NCBI RefSeq assembly: GCF_900312675.1
Contig: NZ_OMPC01000012.1
Span: 109,700 to 173,699 of the forward strand
Direction: 5' to 3'
From: Aliivibrio sp. EL58
GTDB taxonomy: Bacteria > Pseudomonadota > Gammaproteobacteria > Enterobacterales > Vibrionaceae
DNA length: 64,000 nucleotides
Below, piece after piece: positions 10,632-20,295 of the stretch. How positions within the stretch are numbered: the first letter of the stretch is position 1; each line of letters begins with the position of its first letter. The position numbers and the translations under genes are program-made. The notes beneath the pieces were generated by a model that had not been told where the DNA came from, ran no database searches, and saw nothing but the letters and a program-made list of their open reading frames with translations.

Positions 10632-12416
10632 TTATTTGTTTTTCTCTTTTAAAACAGAATTATTTTGGCGAAGTTTTTCATCTAATTCTACTGATTCAAA
10701 TTTATTGTTTGGAAATAAGAAAATTGCTTCTCTTCTTATGTCTTCTGCATGTTGTTCTTGCCCAAGAGCTTGATAAGCGATGATTAAGTTTTGATAAAAA
10801 GCAGGTCTTGGTTTTGTTTTTATAAGCTCTTTTGACCAGCTTATATAAGGTGTAATTAATTCTGGTTTTTTATTAATGATCCCAATAGTTAATTGAGCGG
10901 AAAGCACGTCCCAATTAAATCTGTCTTCCCAAACCACAGGATTCGTTACTTGATTCAATATATCAGGATTCATTGGTCGAGTGGTTTCAAATTTAGTTAA
11001 TACCCAATTGGTATGCAAGGCTGAAAGCATGTAGAAAGCCGTCACAATAGGGATAACTAATGAACTTACTCGTAAAGTAATCTTTGTGATATCACCGATT
11101 CGGAGTTTCTTGTATTTACAGCTGAGTTGATCTATCCAAAAGAGAAGAATGATAAAAGTAAACCAATGTATCATTGAGTGATAAAACGGATACTCTAATT
11201 GGCTATGAATAAAAATAGGCGCAATTAAGGCAAGCAGGGCAAATTGGGTATCGAGCTTACTTTTTCTTATCTTTAGCAGCACGCCACCAGCGGCAATAAG
11301 CAAGCCTAGAATAGCGACGACGCCTCCTTCTACTCCCCAATATAGAACTTCATTGTGAGGGTGATCCATTGAAGGCAGTCCAGGTTTATAGCTAGAAGAG
11401 ATCTGGTGCTGTTTTGCTGTATATAGCGTGTATTCCGCTTCAAAATTTCCGTAACCATAACCTGTAATAGGTTTCTCTAAAAACATATCGAGAGCTTGAG
11501 GAAAGGTGTATCTTCTTGGGCTTTCTAAATCCGCTTTTTGGCTAATTAAAGATACTTTTGATAAATCATCATTTTGAGATAGGTGAAAAAGAACAAAACT
11601 ACCACTGAAGCCTATAACTAATGCTAGCACCCAAGAAAAAAATCGCTGTTTAGTGCAGTACTTCCACATGTATGGGGTCAGCAAAGCAAGACTAAAAATA
11701 GTCGCAATCCAGCCTGTTCTAGAGGCTAATATCACAATAAGCGGCAAAGTGAATATGATAGTTGCGTAAAGTAGAGTAAGTGCAACAATATTCTCTCGAT
11801 ACTTTATCGGTTGACGAGCAAGGAAGTACGAGGCTATTGCAAGGCCAGTAGCTAAGAAGCTAGCCATTACATTCGGTTGTTGAAATATACCGTAAGGGCG
11901 ATTAGCTATTACGTTATAACCAAATGAATTTCCAGCATCTAAAAATAGATATTGAATGTAACCAAAAAGCGTTTCAATGAGCACTGAACCGATAATACAC
12001 CACAGTAACCACTGCTTTTGTTTATTGGAAAACGCAAATTGTTGAAGGGCGATGAAAAAGAATAATCCTCCCCACAAGCCTAGAAATTTGCCAATAGCCA
12101 GTTGAGGAGATGCGTCGTGATAAAGTAAAGGTAAAGACAGTAGGGTGACTGCAAACAGTAAAACAAGCGTCAGTGTTGAGTATTTAACTAATCCTTGCTT
12201 AGCAACATGAAATAAGGCTATCGCAATGGCAATACTTGCAGGGATCCAAGAGGCTGCATTAAAGGCAAGGTGTAGACCTGAGCCGCCAGGGTTTGGTTGG
12301 AAGAAGTGAGCACAGACAAAGAAAAGAATACTAAGGCTAAATAAAAACGATTTGGTTAATGGTTTTCTAACCTTTCTTGCTTCTAGTTGCGTTCCTTGGG
12401 TAAGTAGCGTTGCCAT
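10632..12416 (-). CDS. pglL: PglL-type O-oligosaccharyltransferase (Wzy_C family membrane protein)
   Basis: A 594-residue polytopic inner-membrane protein with about 12 membrane segments, then a soluble C-terminal tail from about residue 440. It matches the O-antigen ligase / protein O-oligosaccharyltransferase family. The periplasmic loop motif MDHPHNEVLYWGVEGG at residues 350-365 holds the conserved histidine region, and LEYPFYHSMIHWF is typical of the PglL branch (Wzy_C_2). PglL enzymes transfer lipid-linked glycans to periplasmic proteins such as type IV pilins. The position next to uvrA is where V. cholerae has its PglL homologue. WaaL or a Wzy polymerase are alternatives, but the C-terminal region favours PglL. 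Confidence 0.82.
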   Translation of the reverse strand: MATLLTQGTQLEARKVRKPLTKSFLFSLSILFFVCAHFFQPNPGGSGLHLAFNAASWIPASIAIAIALFHVAKQGLVKYSTLTLVLLFAVTLLSLPLLYHDASPQLAIGKFLGLWGGLFFFIALQQFAFSNKQKQWLLWCIIGSVLIETLFGYIQYLFLDAGNSFGYNVIANRPYGIFQQPNVMASFLATGLAIASYFLARQPIKYRENIVALTLLYATIIFTLPLIVILASRTGWIATIFSLALLTPYMWKYCTKQRFFSWVLALVIGFSGSFVLFHLSQNDDLSKVSLISQKADLESPRRYTFPQALDMFLEKPITGYGYGNFEAEYTLYTAKQHQISSSYKPGLPSMDHPHNEVLYWGVEGGVVAILGLLIAAGGVLLKIRKSKLDTQFALLALIAPIFIHSQLEYPFYHSMIHWFTFIILLFWIDQLSCKYKKLRIGDITKITLRVSSLVIPIVTAFYMLSALHTNWVLTKFETTRPMNPDILNQVTNPVVWEDRFNWDVLSAQLTIGIINKKPELITPYISWSKELIKTKPRPAFYQNLIIAYQALGQEQHAEDIRREAIFLFPNNKFESVELDEKLRQNNSVLKEKNK

Positions 12417-12454
12417 GGGTTAATCAGTTCCTTGTTGCGAGCATGAATATAAAA

Positions 12455-12482
12455 GTAAAGCCAGCAAAGTGCTGGCTTTATT
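12455..12482 (-). terminator. Terminator downstream of uvrA
   Basis: The stem AAAGCCAGC / GCTGGCTTT with a short loop, followed on the minus strand by TTTACTTTT, lies about 35 bases past the uvrA stop and before pglL. Confidence 0.85.
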
Positions 12483-12515
12483 CTATCGTATTCGCATTAT
12501 AAAGTGCGGACTTTA

Positions 12516-15344
12516 TTACTTATTCAGCATCGGCTTTAAGAAGCGTGCGGTATGAGAGCCCTCAACCAATGCAACCTCCTCTGGAGTTCCTTCTGCCACA
12601 ATTTCACCACCACCTTGACCACCTTCTGGACCAAGATCAATAATCCAATCCGCTGTTTTTACAACATCAAGGTTATGTTCGATCACGACAATGGTATTAC
12701 CTCGTTCACGTAAGCGATGTAATACGTTCAATAGTTGCTGAATATCGTGAAAATGCAGGCCTGTTGTCGGCTCATCTAGAATATAAAGCGTTTTCCCTGT
12801 GTCTCGTTTTGAGAGTTCACGAGCCAGTTTAACTCGTTGAGCTTCACCACCAGATAGCGTTGTCGCAGCTTGTCCTAAACGAATATAAGATAGCCCTACA
12901 TCCATTAGAGTTTGCAGTTTTCGTGCAATTACAGGGACAGGTTGAAAGAAAGTATGAGCATCTTCAATTGTCATTTGAAGCACTTCATCAATACTCTTAC
13001 CTTTATATTTTACTTCTAACGTTTCGCGGTTATAGCGTTTACCTGTACATACGTCACAAGGTACATAAACATCTGGTAAGAAATGCATTTCTACTTTAAT
13101 TACACCATCCCCCTGACACGCTTCACAGCGACCACCGCGGACATTAAAACTGAAGCGGCCCGGCTTATACCCACGAGAACGAGATTCTGGCGTACCAGAA
13201 AATAGCTCACGAATAGGGGTAAAGATCCCTGTATAAGTTGCAGGATTTGATCGAGGCGTTCGTCCAATTGGACTTTGATCAATATCGATAACCTTATCAA
13301 AGTGTTCAATACCTTTGATCTTTTTATAGGGTGCCGGTTCTGATGTGGTGGCTCCATTTAACTGTGTATGAGCGATCTTAAAGAAAGTATCGTTGATCAG
13401 TGTTGATTTGCCAGAGCCTGAAACGCCAGTAACGCACGTAAATAGACCAACCGGTAATTTGAGTGTGACATTTTTTAAGTTATTGCCAGTGGCGCCAATC
13501 AGTTCAACTTGTTTTTTAGGATCTGCTTTAATTCGTTCATTTGGAATGGAAATTTCTTTAGCACCACTAAGATATTGACCTGTTAGCGATTCTGGATTTG
13601 AAATAATGTCTTGGTAACTGCCTTCTGCGACAATGTGGCCACCATGAATTCCCGCTCCAGGACCGATATCAATAATATGATCTGCACTTCTTATTGCGTC
13701 TTCATCGTGCTCTACAACAATAACGGTATTACCTAGATCACGAAGATGGTTAAGGGTTTTCAATAGGCGTTCATTATCTCGTTGATGAAGACCAATGGAA
13801 GGCTCATCAAGAACGTACATAACACCAACTAACCCGGCACCTATTTGACTTGCCAGACGAATACGTTGAGCCTCGCCACCAGAAAGAGTATCAGCACTGC
13901 GTGATAAATTAAGATAATTTAAACCAACATTGATAAGGAAATGCAGGCGTTCATTAATCTCCTTCATTACTTTATCTGCTATTTGAGCTTTCTGTCCTTT
14001 CAACTCTAATGAACTAAAAAAGGCCATTGAATCTTGAATACTCATCTCACAGATTTCAGGTAATGTTGTGTCACCAACAAATACGCTACGGGCTTCTAAA
14101 CGTAAGCGAGTACCGTGACAGCTTGAACATGATTGAGTTGAAATATACTTTGATAGATCATCACGCACAGAGCTTGATTCGGTTTCTTTATAGCGGCGGT
14201 CAAGTGTATTTAATATTCCTTCAAAAGGATGGCGCTTAACGCGTAGATCGCCGCGATCATTGCTGTATTGGAACTCAACTTCTTCCGCTCCTGAACCATT
14301 AAGAATGATATTTTGAAATTTCTTTGATAATGATTTAAATGGTGCAAAAAGATCAAATCCATAGTGCTTGGCTAATGAACCTAACATTTGAAAGTAATAA
14401 TAGTTTTTTTGATCCCAACCTTTAATCGCCCCTTCAGCAATACTGAGCTTATTATCTAAAACAATACGATCAGCATCAAAATACTGCTGAACCCCTAAGC
14501 CATCACAAGTACCACAAGCACCTGCTGGGTTGTTGAATGAAAACAGGCGAGGTTCAAGTTCAGACATGCTGTAACCACAATGTGGACACGCAAAATTGGC
14601 AGAAAAAATTAGAGGCTCATGATCGGTGCCATCCATATGATCAACAACAGCAATACCACCAGTGAGTTCTAGTGCGGTCTCAAAAGATTCGGCAAGACGT
14701 TGTTTTAAATCATCTCGAACTTTAAAGCGATCAACAACGACTTCAATAGTGTGCTTTTTATGAAGTTCTAATGTCGGAGGATCAGAGAGATCACATACTT
14801 CACCATCAATACGAGCACGAATAAACCCTTGCGCGGCTAAATTTTCTAACGTTTTAACATGCTCACCTTTACGTTCTTTCACAATAGGTGCTAACAACAT
14901 CAGCTTTGTGCCTTCAGGCAACTCTAACGCTTTATCAACCATTTGGCTGATGGTTTGTGCTGTTAATTCGACATGATGCTCAGGACAACGAGGTTCACCA
15001 ATACGAGCATACAAAAGACGTAAGTAATCGTAGATTTCAGTAATGGTACCGACAGTCGATCTTGGGTTATGAGAGGTGGATTTTTGTTCGATAGAAATCG
15101 CAGGAGAAAGCCCTTCAATGTGGTCAACATCTGGTTTTTCCATTAATGATAAAAATTGACGAGCGTATGCAGACAAGGATTCAACATAACGACGTTGTCC
15201 TTCTGCATACAAGGTATCAAAGGCCAAAGAGGATTTACCTGAGCCAGATAACCCTGTTATAACCGTTAGCTTATCTCGTGGGATCGTTAAGCTAATATCT
15301 TTTAGGTTATGGGTTCTTGCCCCTCTAACTTCAATCTTATCCAT
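12516..15344 (-). CDS. uvrA: Excinuclease ABC subunit A
   Basis: The damage-recognition ATPase of nucleotide excision repair, 942 residues from ATG 15344, the usual UvrA length. It has two ABC modules. The first Walker A is GLSGSGKSS and the second is GVSGSGKST, with signature LSGGEAQR in both halves. Three zinc-ligand clusters are visible (CPHC...CGTC, CSSCHG, CEAC...CDVC). An in-frame ATG at 15389 would add 15 residues with no family counterpart. The chosen start matches the family N terminus [15 protein letters not shown] and has a purine-rich GAGAG upstream. A LexA box lies about 70-85 bases before the start, so SOS induction is expected. Confidence 0.97.
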   Translation of the reverse strand: MDKIEVRGARTHNLKDISLTIPRDKLTVITGLSGSGKSSLAFDTLYAEGQRRYVESLSAYARQFLSLMEKPDVDHIEGLSPAISIEQKSTSHNPRSTVGTITEIYDYLRLLYARIGEPRCPEHHVELTAQTISQMVDKALELPEGTKLMLLAPIVKERKGEHVKTLENLAAQGFIRARIDGEVCDLSDPPTLELHKKHTIEVVVDRFKVRDDLKQRLAESFETALELTGGIAVVDHMDGTDHEPLIFSANFACPHCGYSMSELEPRLFSFNNPAGACGTCDGLGVQQYFDADRIVLDNKLSIAEGAIKGWDQKNYYYFQMLGSLAKHYGFDLFAPFKSLSKKFQNIILNGSGAEEVEFQYSNDRGDLRVKRHPFEGILNTLDRRYKETESSSVRDDLSKYISTQSCSSCHGTRLRLEARSVFVGDTTLPEICEMSIQDSMAFFSSLELKGQKAQIADKVMKEINERLHFLINVGLNYLNLSRSADTLSGGEAQRIRLASQIGAGLVGVMYVLDEPSIGLHQRDNERLLKTLNHLRDLGNTVIVVEHDEDAIRSADHIIDIGPGAGIHGGHIVAEGSYQDIISNPESLTGQYLSGAKEISIPNERIKADPKKQVELIGATGNNLKNVTLKLPVGLFTCVTGVSGSGKSTLINDTFFKIAHTQLNGATTSEPAPYKKIKGIEHFDKVIDIDQSPIGRTPRSNPATYTGIFTPIRELFSGTPESRSRGYKPGRFSFNVRGGRCEACQGDGVIKVEMHFLPDVYVPCDVCTGKRYNRETLEVKYKGKSIDEVLQMTIEDAHTFFQPVPVIARKLQTLMDVGLSYIRLGQAATTLSGGEAQRVKLARELSKRDTGKTLYILDEPTTGLHFHDIQQLLNVLHRLRERGNTIVVIEHNLDVVKTADWIIDLGPEGGQGGGEIVAEGTPEEVALVEGSHTARFLKPMLNK

Positions 15345-15414
15345 GGAACTCTCTCTACTTAAAGAATAACTAGAGGATAAGTATTGCACAGAGTGTTAAA
15401 ACAGCAAAGGGATA

Positions 15415-15430
15415 CTGGGTAAAAAAACAG
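15415..15430 (-). promoter_or_regulatory. LexA (SOS) box upstream of uvrA
   Basis: CTGGGTAAAAAAACAG fits CTG-N10-CAG and sits in TA...TG flanks (TACTG...CAGTG) like the consensus TACTGTATATATATACAGTA. uvrA is a classical LexA target. In E. coli the uvrA and ssb promoters are adjacent; here ssb is 13 kb away. Confidence 0.8.
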
Positions 15431-15463
15431 TGGTTTTATTAGAAGAGAGATTCTATAGGGGAT

Positions 15464-15497
15464 ATAAAAATGCCCTGTAATGAATTACAAGGCATTA
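15464..15497 (-). terminator. Terminator of galU
   Basis: The hairpin AATGCC-TT-GTAAT / ATTAC-AG-GGCATT, read on the minus strand, is followed by TTTTTAT. It lies just past the galU stop and before the uvrA promoter. Confidence 0.88.
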
Positions 15498-15518
15498 TTC
15501 TAGCTAGCAAATTAAGGG

Positions 15519-16388
15519 TTATTTTTTACCTGTTTTTTGCTTTGCAAGTTCAGCTGATTTTTTGTCTTTTAAATAAACATTCTCATAGCAGTAGTTGGTT
15601 GCTTCGATATAACCTTCAACGCTACCACAGTCAAAACGCTTACCTTTAAATTTATACGCAAGAACACAACCTGATTGAGCTTGTTTTAGTAGTGCATCCG
15701 TAATTTGGATCTCACCGCCTTTGCCTGGTTCTGTTGTTTCTAGGATCTCAAAAATATCAGGAGTTAAGATGTAGCGACCAATAATAGCAAGGTTACTTGG
15801 TGCTGTGCCTGGCTCTGGCTTTTCTACCATGTTATCTACACGGTAAAGATCATCTTTGATCATCTCACCTGCAATAACACCGTACTTATGAGTTTCGTTA
15901 TCTGGAACTTCTTCAACAGCAACGATAGAGCAGCGGAATTGCTTATACAGCGCAACCATTTGAGAAAGAACACCTTGCTCTTCGTTAACACATAAATCAT
16001 CCGCAAGTACGACAGCAAAAGGTTCATCACCGACTAGCTCACGACCAGTAAGAATAGCATGGCCTAAGCCTTTCATTTCACGTTGGCGGATATAGGTGAA
16101 GTGAGCGGCATCGATTAGTTCACGAACATCTTCAAGTAATTCTTCTTTGTTTGTACCGCTAATTTGGTGTTCTAGTTCGTAGTTTTTATCAAAGTGGTCC
16201 ATTAATGAGTGTTTACCACGACCTGTTACGACACAGATCCCGTCCATACCCGCATTAATCGCTTCTTCTACGCCATATTCAATCAGAGGTTTGTTTACAA
16301 CTGGCATCATCTCTTTTGGCATTGATTTAGTTGCTGGTAAAAAGCGAGTGCCGTAGCCTGCGGCAGGGAAAAGACATTTCTTGATCAT
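15519..16388 (-). CDS. galU: UTP-glucose-1-phosphate uridylyltransferase
   Basis: A 289-residue nucleotidyltransferase making UDP-glucose from UTP and glucose-1-phosphate. The N-terminal nucleotide-binding signature FPAAGYGTRFLPATKSMPKE is at residues 7-26. The sugar-binding VEKPEPGTAPSNLAIIGRY and the C-terminal KGKRFDCGSVEGY are also present. Length and sequence are standard for bacterial GalU. It lies downstream of the exopolysaccharide operon on the same strand, separated by 176 bases without a clear terminator, so read-through from that operon is possible. UDP-glucose would feed that pathway, LPS synthesis and galactose metabolism. Confidence 0.96.
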   Translation of the reverse strand: MIKKCLFPAAGYGTRFLPATKSMPKEMMPVVNKPLIEYGVEEAINAGMDGICVVTGRGKHSLMDHFDKNYELEHQISGTNKEELLEDVRELIDAAHFTYIRQREMKGLGHAILTGRELVGDEPFAVVLADDLCVNEEQGVLSQMVALYKQFRCSIVAVEEVPDNETHKYGVIAGEMIKDDLYRVDNMVEKPEPGTAPSNLAIIGRYILTPDIFEILETTEPGKGGEIQITDALLKQAQSGCVLAYKFKGKRFDCGSVEGYIEATNYCYENVYLKDKKSAELAKQKTGKK

Positions 16389-16564
16389 AACTGAGTCCTA
16401 GATAGACGAAATTTTAAATTAGTAGAAAGCTCTTAGAGCATCATCATTATTGTTGCAGTTTAGCGATTAAACATAATGAAATGAAGTGCTTTGATTAAAA
16501 GTATCGGCTCGTATCATTATTAATGTGATTTCTCTATTAATATTCATAGAAATTAAACGCAATA

Positions 16565-16969
16565 CTAATGTGGCATAAGCGATTTAAACCAATCCCAAAC
16601 ACCAAATGAAAAGTTATGAAAAATATCGATGCCCATTGCAGATTTAATTAAATACAAAGCAAAAACAGCCAAGCCTAATATACCAAGTACACCCATCGCA
16701 ATTAAAAGAGTGAGCATAAATAAGGCAAAAGGGGACTCTTTACGTAACTGCTGACGATAATCACGACCGAGAAGAAGCACAAAAAAGTAACGTTTATTGA
16801 AAATCGAAATGCTTTTTCTGATATCAACTCGATTGTTGGAACCTAATCCAGTCGCAATTATTGCGCGTTCAATGGATTTTTTTTGTTCTTCTGAAAGCGA
16901 ATCAATGACATTTTCATCGAGAGATGAATAGAAATGAGCAAGTAGCTTTTGCTGTTTTTTATCGATCAC
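16565..16969 (-). CDS. Small membrane protein of the exopolysaccharide operon, function unknown
   Basis: I do not recognise this 134-residue protein. The first 65 residues are soluble and charged, with a helical stretch (SLDENVIDSLSEEQKKSIER). A basic patch (YRQQLRKES) precedes a long hydrophobic stretch at about 80-111 that could be one long or two short membrane helices, then an aromatic tail (FSFGVWDWFKSL). The start overlaps the stop of the upstream glycosyltransferase by four bases (ATGA), so it is translationally coupled and is the last gene of the operon. A role in assembly, modification or regulation of the polymer is possible, but nothing in the sequence fixes it. Confidence 0.7.
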   Translation of the reverse strand: MIDKKQQKLLAHFYSSLDENVIDSLSEEQKKSIERAIIATGLGSNNRVDIRKSISIFNKRYFFVLLLGRDYRQQLRKESPFALFMLTLLIAMGVLGILGLAVFALYLIKSAMGIDIFHNFSFGVWDWFKSLMPH

Positions 16970-18090
16970 TTAATTGCCTCTTTTGTGAGTGCATTTTGAT
17001 AAACCCCCATTGTTTGAGCTGCAATTTTACCCCAATCATAATGTTCAAGATAGGACGCATAGCTAACTTGAGAGTGTGAGCTATTCGTATGTTGAATTAA
17101 TTGTTCTCTTAATTTATTTATATTTCCAACAGGAAAGTAAGTCTCAGGCTTTAACTTTACCTCTAAGTTGGCAGGGATATCACTGACAATTGCAGGTAAC
17201 GAATAAGACATCGCTTCAAGAAGAGCAATAGGTAAACCTTCGTGATAAGAAGGCATTACAAAGGTTTTGGCTTGAGAGAAAATAGCTTGTAGTTGCTCAC
17301 CTTTTAGAAAACCAGTAAGGATGACACCATCAACTTTACGCGCTTGTTCTTTTAGCTTGTAGCTATAAGAAGTTGGGTGATCGGTATCTCCCATTATAAC
17401 CAATGGCATATCTATATTGGCTTGTTGATAAGCTTCAATAAGATCGTGAAATCCTTTCTCTTCCACAAATCGTCCAACAGCAACAAAATAATGACCAGAG
17501 GTTAATGAAAACTCGCTTAACGTTGAGTCTATTTTATCTTGTGCTAATGGGGTTGGTAGTTCTACACCATTATAGATAAGATGGGCATCATGACGATTGT
17601 ATTTATCTTTTATAATGTCATTAATTACTTCTGAAATAACAATCACTTCATTTGCGTAAGTAGCCGCTAACTTTTCTCCAAGTTGAAGAATACGTTTAGC
17701 AAAACCTCCCCATTTTTGGCGATCATAATCAGGACCATGGTGAGTAAAAACGACTTTTTTTCCTAACAAGCGAAGTAATGGCACAACAAGACCAGGACCA
17801 ATAGCGTGTACGTGTACAATTTTCGATTTATCAAAAAGTGTAGAAAAAGAAGCAAGAGTTGAATGAATAATAGCTTCTAATGATTTCTTTTTTGGTGCCC
17901 AAACAGATTTTGTATTAACCCCTTTGTAGCTTGATTTTTTATAGTCGACATAAGGTGAGCGAGCGATAACGCAAACCTCACTACCAAATTGACGATGAAT
18001 TTCAGGATAAAGGTGCTGACAATGGGTTTCTACGCCACCTAATACATTTGGGATCCCACGAGTGCCTATGACGGTAATTTTATCTGTCAT
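16966..18090 (-). CDS. Glycosyltransferase family 4
   Basis: A 374-residue GT-B glycosyltransferase. The N-terminal half starts TVIGTRGIPNVLGGVETH, typical of the DUF1972/rhamnosyltransferase-like subgroup. The C-terminal half has GRFVEEKGFHDLIEAY and the E-x7-E donor-site segment HEGLPIALLEAMSYSLP. It has no membrane helix and is expected at the cytoplasmic face, adding a sugar to the undecaprenyl-linked repeat unit. Donor and acceptor sugars cannot be read. It begins four bases after the previous gene's stop in the operon. Confidence 0.88.
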   Translation of the reverse strand: MTDKITVIGTRGIPNVLGGVETHCQHLYPEIHRQFGSEVCVIARSPYVDYKKSSYKGVNTKSVWAPKKKSLEAIIHSTLASFSTLFDKSKIVHVHAIGPGLVVPLLRLLGKKVVFTHHGPDYDRQKWGGFAKRILQLGEKLAATYANEVIVISEVINDIIKDKYNRHDAHLIYNGVELPTPLAQDKIDSTLSEFSLTSGHYFVAVGRFVEEKGFHDLIEAYQQANIDMPLVIMGDTDHPTSYSYKLKEQARKVDGVILTGFLKGEQLQAIFSQAKTFVMPSYHEGLPIALLEAMSYSLPAIVSDIPANLEVKLKPETYFPVGNINKLREQLIQHTNSSHSQVSYASYLEHYDWGKIAAQTMGVYQNALTKEAIK

Positions 18091-18094
18091 CTTG

Positions 18095-19300
18095 TTATCC
18101 TTTTAATAGTTCTTGATATAGGCTTAATAGATCGTGCTTATGTTTAGTTAGTGTGTACTTACTTAAAAAGCGTTCTCTTGCATTATTTCCCATATCAATG
18201 GTTTTATTTGGTTCTTTTACTAGCAAATCTAATGTATTAGCAAGGACTTGTGCATTCCCTGCTTCAAATAAATAGCCATCAATACCATCCCGGATCTGTT
18301 CAGGAATGCCACCAATCTTAGAGCCGACGACAGGTTTGCCATAAGACATCGCCTCGATAACTGACATTGAGCAATTTTCATAGCATTCCGATGGCACTAT
18401 TACCGCTTTAGCTTCCTTAATCAGAGTAAGTAGTCCCTCACCGCTTTTAAAGCCTAGTAATTCCGCGCTTGGGTAAGTCGCTTTTAATTGATTAAATTCT
18501 GGGCCATCCCCCACAATTTTCAAACCTGCTTTTTCAGACATTAATTGATGAGCTTTCGCTAAGGTAGGGACGCCTTTTTCTTGGCTTAATCGACCAAGGT
18601 AAAGGAAGTAACCTTGGTCACTTGTTCCTTCTAAAGAAACGTCTTCATCAATACCATTTACAATTACTTCTATGCGGTTATCGGGCAGTTTTTGCTGAAT
18701 AAAGCGACTAAGAAAGCGACTTGGAGATACGATCGCATCCAGCTGTTGATAGTTTTTACTGACTTTTTGATAGGTCGCCTCAGCTGAAAGTAGAAAGCTT
18801 TTTATTAACGAACCTTCTTGGCAACGATGTTTTGTCGCATTCCACACAGAACCATGCACACATTCTTCACAAGTATGGCCATCGCGATACATGGTGTAGC
18901 TTGGGCAGGCAATTTTAGTATCGTGAGCGGTAAGTACGGTTTTGCAACCAAACCGTTTGGCTACCTTGATAATGGATGGCGTTAATTGATGGTAAATATT
19001 ATGAAAATGGACTAGATCTGGTTTTTCTTGTTCTAGTAGTGCAGTGAGCTTCTCGCAAGCTTGAGCATTGTGAATAAAATTAATTGCGGTTTCAATTTTA
19101 TTTTTAATGGATTGCTCTTGGTAATAATCTACATTTGGTACAAAAAAATCGGCGTAGTCAGATTCAATGTTCTTTTCATGTTGCATTGAAAATTCAACGA
19201 TCTCAACACCTTCAGAAAGTAACATTTCACGCTCTTGAAAGTAGACGGTTTCTGCACCACCTTTCATAAAGAAAAATTTATTAACTAATAGAACTTTCAT
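18095..19300 (-). CDS. Glycosyltransferase family 4
   Basis: A 401-residue GT-B enzyme. The N-terminal domain begins MKVLLVNKFFFMKGGAETVYF with the acceptor-side loop typical of GT4. A cysteine-rich insert (CPSYTMYRDGHTCEECVHG) near residues 132-150 occurs in a subset of capsule and exopolysaccharide GT4 enzymes. The C-terminal donor domain has YLGRLSQEKGVPTL and ENCSMSVIEAMSYGKPVVGS (E-x7-E). The start overlaps the GT2 gene's end by four bases. The sugar specificity is unknown. Confidence 0.88.
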   Translation of the reverse strand: MKVLLVNKFFFMKGGAETVYFQEREMLLSEGVEIVEFSMQHEKNIESDYADFFVPNVDYYQEQSIKNKIETAINFIHNAQACEKLTALLEQEKPDLVHFHNIYHQLTPSIIKVAKRFGCKTVLTAHDTKIACPSYTMYRDGHTCEECVHGSVWNATKHRCQEGSLIKSFLLSAEATYQKVSKNYQQLDAIVSPSRFLSRFIQQKLPDNRIEVIVNGIDEDVSLEGTSDQGYFLYLGRLSQEKGVPTLAKAHQLMSEKAGLKIVGDGPEFNQLKATYPSAELLGFKSGEGLLTLIKEAKAVIVPSECYENCSMSVIEAMSYGKPVVGSKIGGIPEQIRDGIDGYLFEAGNAQVLANTLDLLVKEPNKTIDMGNNARERFLSKYTLTKHKHDLLSLYQELLKG

Positions 19301-20295
19301 TTTTTAGCCTCACTAATCACTTTATGCGGTGGTGGTTGTTTTGGATCTTTTAATGGTAAGAACAACCCTCGAATAAGTCCTGCAGAGAAGACGGAGAGAT
19401 TGATTACACTGTGCAATGCGTCCTTTAGCGAGCGATTCTTAACTGCTTTTAATCCAATGAATGCAAGCAATGGTAATAAGGCACAACCAACAATAAATGG
19501 ATTTACAGTAACTAAACTAATAAGCAGTATTATTAAATAAAGCGTGAAAATGGCTTCATTTTTGATCGTACCTAATACTTTTTTAAATAGTGGTGTTCCA
19601 AACGAACCTTTAAGTAGCTCACCTGAAGCAAATAAATAGCCACCTTTCCAACGATGTTTCATGAGCTCTAATGAAGACATGGTATAAGAAGTATGAGAGA
19701 AGTAGGGTACATCAAGTCGATGTAGCTTATAACCCGCCAAACCTAAACGCATACCCAACTCTGATTCTTCATAAGCGTGAAGATTACGATTGGTTAAATA
19801 GCCAATATCATCAATGGCACTTTTTCGATATAAGCCACCGCCACCTAAATGAGAACAGTCCCCTAGTGGGTATATTTGGTGGAGTCGTTGTTTTCGAGAT
19901 TTGAATTCATAACTGTCAACATCATCCATTTCTACAGCGCCAGCAACGCCAGCGTAATCAGGGTGTGTTGAAAGGAAATTAATACCATGGCGGATGAAGC
20001 CTTCTTCTAGTTCCATATCCCCATCAAGAAGAAGTAAATACTCGCCTTTACTATGAAGATAGCCAAGTTGATGGCCTACGCCGCAGCAACGCTCTGAAGC
20101 ATTAGTTAAGGATACAACGGTGACCCCTAATGCAGTCGCAATTTCTTGGGTTTTATCTGTTGATAAGCTATCTGCCACAATGATTTCGTGAGGAAAATCG
20201 CCTATATGTTGCTGAATGCTACTAATGGTTTTAGCTATACCTGCTTCTTCGTTATAGGTTTTAATAATAACCGAGATGAAAGAGTGATCAGTCAT
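19297..20295 (-). CDS. Glycosyltransferase family 2 with C-terminal membrane segments
   Basis: A 332-residue protein. The GT-A domain occupies residues 1 to about 230: SVIIKTYNEEAGI at the N terminus, IIVADSLSTDKT as the nucleotide-binding acidic site, and LLLLDGDMELE as the metal-binding DxD-type motif. Two to three hydrophobic segments follow (about 235-300). This suggests a membrane-anchored transferase working on lipid-linked intermediates. It overlaps the polymerase gene by eight bases and the next GT4 gene by four. The product sugar is unknown. Confidence 0.88.
   Translation of the reverse strand: MTDHSFISVIIKTYNEEAGIAKTISSIQQHIGDFPHEIIVADSLSTDKTQEIATALGVTVVSLTNASERCCGVGHQLGYLHSKGEYLLLLDGDMELEEGFIRHGINFLSTHPDYAGVAGAVEMDDVDSYEFKSRKQRLHQIYPLGDCSHLGGGGLYRKSAIDDIGYLTNRNLHAYEESELGMRLGLAGYKLHRLDVPYFSHTSYTMSSLELMKHRWKGGYLFASGELLKGSFGTPLFKKVLGTIKNEAIFTLYLIILLISLVTVNPFIVGCALLPLLAFIGLKAVKNRSLKDALHSVINLSVFSAGLIRGLFLPLKDPKQPPPHKVISEAKK

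Noticed and set aside
15345-15389. N-terminal extension of uvrA to an upstream ATG
   Set aside because: The added 15 residues are not found in UvrA and the inner ATG has its own ribosome site and the family N terminus.
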